A stretch of DNA of 48,476 bases from Priestia aryabhattai. GTDB taxonomy: Bacteria > Bacillota > Bacilli > Bacillales > Bacillaceae_H. The stretch covers positions 1 through 48,476 of the forward strand of contig NZ_JAMBOQ010000015.1 in NCBI RefSeq assembly GCF_023715685.1. Direction: 5' to 3'. Made by a program: the position numbers and the translations under genes. Numbering within the stretch: the stretch's first letter is position 1; each line of letters starts with the position of its first letter. This document shows, one piece after another, positions 46,674 through 48,476 of this stretch. Below the pieces are notes generated by a model, which saw only the letters and a program-made list of their open reading frames with translations, was not told the origin of the DNA and ran no database searches.

Positions 46674-46850
46674 TTAGCAACCACCACCAAAGCCTCCGCC
46701 AAAACAAGAAGCGCCAATAATGATTAATAAAATGAATAGTACAATGATTAAGGCAAAGCCACCCCCACAGCCGCCTCCGCCATAGCCGTAACCGCCGCCA
46801 TAACCACAGCCGCCGTAACCACAGCCGCCGTAACCTCCAAAAAAGCCCAT
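46674..46850 (-). CDS. YjcZ-family sporulation protein with Gly/Tyr/Cys-rich N-terminus
   Basis: 58 residues after GGGGGTGG. The N-terminus is G-G-Y-G-G-C-G-Y repeats; a Cys-Gly linker leads to the hydrophobic helix FALIIVLFILLIIIGASC and a short G-G-G-F-G-G-G-C end. The helix is the YjcZ family signature, as at 10033-10161, while the Gly-rich extension is longer here. The Cys/Gly/Tyr content suggests cross-linking in the coat or anchoring of a coat layer to the outer forespore membrane (inference). Confidence 0.8.
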   Translation of the reverse strand: MGFFGGYGGCGYGGCGYGGGYGYGGGGCGGGFALIIVLFILLIIIGASCFGGGFGGGC

Positions 46851-47052
46851 ATTTCCACCCCCTATATGCTTAATACTTTTAAGATATGTATAAAAAGTGA
46901 AAATGCTCGCCCATACTCTGCACTGATAGAAATAACAGGATTTTTGTAGATATATATAAACCCTTTAGATTACTTTACATAGAATGAATGAACCATCCCA
47001 TTGAATCCCAGTAGATCAGTTACCCTCCCTAACGGATTTGCAGTTGTTAAAA

Positions 47053-47140
47053 AACAGAAAAACTCCCTGCCGCCTGGAAGTTTTTCTGTTTTTTTAGATG
47101 TATATCATATATATGTTTATTTAAAATAATGGATTTTATT
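47053..47140 (+). repeat. Partial composite repeat
   Basis: The AACAGAAAAACTCC / GGAAGTTTTTCTGTT stem (47053-47090) is followed by GTATATCATATATATG and by TTAAAATAATGGATTTTATT in the GTTAAC place. No H1 or H2. Confidence 0.6.
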
Positions 47141-47318
47141 GGGGTTAATTATCTGAAAAGGTTTTGAATATTATTAGAGAAGGCACTAGGAATGCCACTT
47201 CGATAAAGCCATTTCTTTTTTTGACTTTGTAAATTATGAAGGTGAAAAATAAAGTTAAAAGGATTCTAAGTTTGAGACGAAAATTATTCGAACTACATCA
47301 TATTCCTTTATTTCCCTT

Positions 47319-47494
47319 TAGGTAACTTGCCTATTGGGAATAAAATTTTATTTTTTGAGCAAACTACACAAGATGTCGCCAAACATTGACACATACAACT
47401 AAATTCTGCAACAGAAAAAACCTACCTCTTTTGACTGGGAAAAGGTAGGTTTTTTCTGTTTTTAAGCTGTATATTCTATACAGGTTTAGTTAAC
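47319..47494 (+). repeat. Composite intergenic repeat, complete copy E7
   Basis: H0 TAGGTAACTTGCCTA (47319-47333, identical to E1), H1 TTGAGCAAACTACACAA (47355-47371), a weaker H2 (GATGTCGCCAAACATTGAC), a long stem (47410-47460), ATTCTATAC and GTTAACATAAT (47489-47499). Confidence 0.75.
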
Positions 47495-47589
47495 ATAATC
47501 AGAATTATGGATATCAAATAGGTGCCGAATCACCGACAATCAGAAGAATACATAAAAATAACTAACTATGTAAAATAAGAAGGTGTTTT

Positions 47590-47970
47590 ATGTATTATCA
47601 CCAATATTACTATCCATATTTTCAATCCCAAATGAATCGTCAACCGCAACAACAGCAATATCCTTCAGTTGATACTGCTATTTTCGGTCATTCGGTAAGT
47701 GCCTTTCAAAAACTTGCTCTGGAATCCAGTACTTTACTTAAAATGTTTGCTGATCCAAGTTTTTCTCATAATTTGATGAAAGCAGCACAGGCTGGAAACC
47801 AAATGAAAGTTGACAGTTTAATTAAATCGATAGGAATAAGTACACCTGTGACAGTTAAGTACAACCCAGATGGAATTTTATTAACTATGCATGCTCAGGC
47901 TCAAGGTTCAGAATGTTGTACCTTAACCATGTTTCTTAAATGGGGAGAATTTCGAGAGAAACCTTTTTAA
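47590..47970 (+). CDS. Small Tyr/Gln-rich N-terminus plus conserved alpha/beta domain, Bacillus spore-type protein
   Basis: 126 residues after AAGGTG. The first 25 residues are Tyr/Gln/Pro-rich (YYHQYYYPYFQSQMNRQPQQ). The rest is a compact domain: SAFQKLALESSTLLKMFADP, F-S-H-N-L-M-K-A-A-Q, V-D-S-L-I-K-S-I-G-I, V-K-Y-N-P-D-G-I-L-L-T-M, and G-S-E-C-C-T-L-T-M-F-L-K-W. I recall small chromosomal Bacillus proteins with this Y-rich start and A-A-Q, P-D-G-I and C-C motifs but cannot name the family with certainty. Function unknown; probably sporulation linked. Confidence 0.7.
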   Translation: MYYHQYYYPYFQSQMNRQPQQQQYPSVDTAIFGHSVSAFQKLALESSTLLKMFADPSFSHNLMKAAQAGNQMKVDSLIKSIGISTPVTVKYNPDGILLTMHAQAQGSECCTLTMFLKWGEFREKPF

Positions 47971-47975
47971 AAATC

Positions 47976-48010
47976 TAAGAGAATCGTTTGTCTTACGAAC
48001 GATTCTCTTA
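47976..48010 (+). terminator. Terminator hairpin
   Basis: TAAGAGAATCGTT and AACGATTCTCTTA are perfect arms right after the stop. Confidence 0.75.
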
Positions 48011-48101
48011 CTGCATATTCTATTTCTCTCAAGTTAATATAATGTGATTTATCGGCATTCATAAAAAATGGACATTTGGCATAATAGATAAAATAAAGGA
48101 C

Positions 48102-48154
48102 CCAACGATAAAAAAACATTGGCTAAGGCTTAGCCAATGTTTTTTTATCGTTGG
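48102..48154. repeat. 53-bp perfect palindrome
   Basis: Arms of 26 bases (CCAACGATAAAAAAACATTG, then GCTAAG) mirror exactly around one G. The core ACATTGGCT/AGCCAATGT also occurs at 317-353. It could be a terminator or a strong cruciform. Confidence 0.8.
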
Positions 48155-48237
48155 ATAGACACTCTGAAGAAGGTGTTTTCTCAGAAAAACGGATAATTCT
48201 AAGAATACAAATTACATTCTATTCATTGACATGTTTT

Positions 48238-48349
48238 TAGGTGAATTATCTATGCGGATAACATTTAACAATTTGAGCAAACTACTCAAGATGATGTAAA
48301 TCATCACTCTGTATAAAATCATGTGTAAACAGAAAAAACTATTGTTCAG
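48238..48349 (+). repeat. Composite intergenic repeat, copy E8, interrupted by the IS3-family element
   Basis: H0 TAGGTGAATTATCTA (48238-48252), H1 TTGAGCAAACTACTCAA (48273-48289), H2 GATGATGTAAATCATC (48290-48305, fully paired) and the left stem arm AAACAGAAAAAACTA. The right arm and boxes lie at 128-195, beyond the IS. Confidence 0.8.
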
Positions 48350-48376
48350 TGAACTGCACCCCAATTGTTAGACAAA
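48350..48376 (+). repeat. Left terminal inverted repeat of the IS3-family element
   Basis: TGAACTGCACCCCAATTGTT, then AGACAAA; it pairs with the right end at 101-127. TCAG (48346-48349) directly outside equals 128-131. Confidence 0.8.
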
Positions 48377-48403
48377 AACTAATAATTGGAGGTGCAGTTT
48401 TTT

Positions 48404-48476
48404 ATGTCAAAACACACACTTGAAACAAAGTTAAAAGCTGTAGATTTCTACATCAATAAGCAATATTCATATAAAG
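48404..48476 (+). CDS. IS3-family OrfA, N-terminal 24 residues (3' partial)
   Basis: ATG after TTGGAGGTGCAG opens MSKHTLETKLKAVDFYINKQ and the frame runs off the window. This is a typical start of an IS3-family OrfA (T-x-x-x-K-L-x-A-V). Together with the fragment at 1-96 it is the other half of the same insertion. Confidence 0.8.
   Translation, partial: MSKHTLETKLKAVDFYINKQYSYK

Overview
The window looks like a low-GC plasmid from a spore-forming member of the Bacillaceae (Priestia megaterium or a relative would fit; the species cannot be fixed from sequence alone). The grounds are an iteron-controlled Rep_3-type initiator, plasmid partition-like genes, Bacillus-type ribosome binding sites with frequent TTG/GTG starts, and many small spore-coat-like genes (CotF-like, YjcZ-like, Tyr/Pro-rich and Lys/Cys/His-rich proteins, DUF2642/LSm-like proteins, a Spo0E-like protein). 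The two window ends are the two halves of one IS3-family insertion: the 5' end of the element is at 48350-48476, its 3' end at 1-127, and the same 4-bp flank (TCAG) lies outside both ends. Removing it restores a hairpin-GTATAC-GTTAAC repeat. The simplest reading is a circular plasmid of about 49-50 kb cut inside a repeated IS.

Layout. 0.1-11.3 kb: small spore-type genes, an ArsB-like permease, a triple LSm-like protein, a Par-like protein, a complete IS6 element and many copies of a composite intergenic repeat. 11.3-21 kb: plasmid backbone with a ribbon-helix-helix regulator and its operator, a LuxR-type regulator, a centromere/oriT-like region followed by two overlapping DNA-binding-type genes, a frameshifted zinc-ribbon gene, a plasmid winged-helix protein, a structured non-coding region, the iteron origin, Rep, a degenerate tyrosine recombinase behind an 18-bp inverted repeat, and a Par-like protein preceded by about 1.1 kb rich in TCTAGA. 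21.3-34 kb: a glycan cluster with three GT2 enzymes, a LamG-GT4 fusion, UDP-GlcNAc 2-epimerase, a CapE/FlaA1-type dehydratase, an RmlD-type reductase, a second SDR, a sulfotransferase and a nearby TauE/SafE permease. This suggests synthesis of a 6-deoxy-L-HexNAc and a possibly sulfated spore-surface glycan. 34-48 kb: IS6, IS3, IS110 and group II intron remnants mixed with more spore-type genes.

The most unusual feature is the composite repeat, found in about nine full or interrupted copies and many partial ones. Its order is a small hairpin (H0), a hairpin with stem TTGAG/CTCAA (H1), a hairpin whose stem changes in a compensatory way under a GTGA/GTAA loop (H2), a terminator-like stem (ACAGAAAAAACT.../...AGTTTTTTCTGT), then GTATAC and GTTAACATAAT palindromes. 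It lies between the spore-type genes in both orientations, and an IS3 element and group II introns are inserted into copies of it. It could be a family of small structured RNAs, a mobile or cassette-boundary element, or both. Several spore-type genes also share an upstream GGACAAGCATACA box that fits the SpoIIID consensus, and three share an N-terminal module joined to unrelated C-termini.
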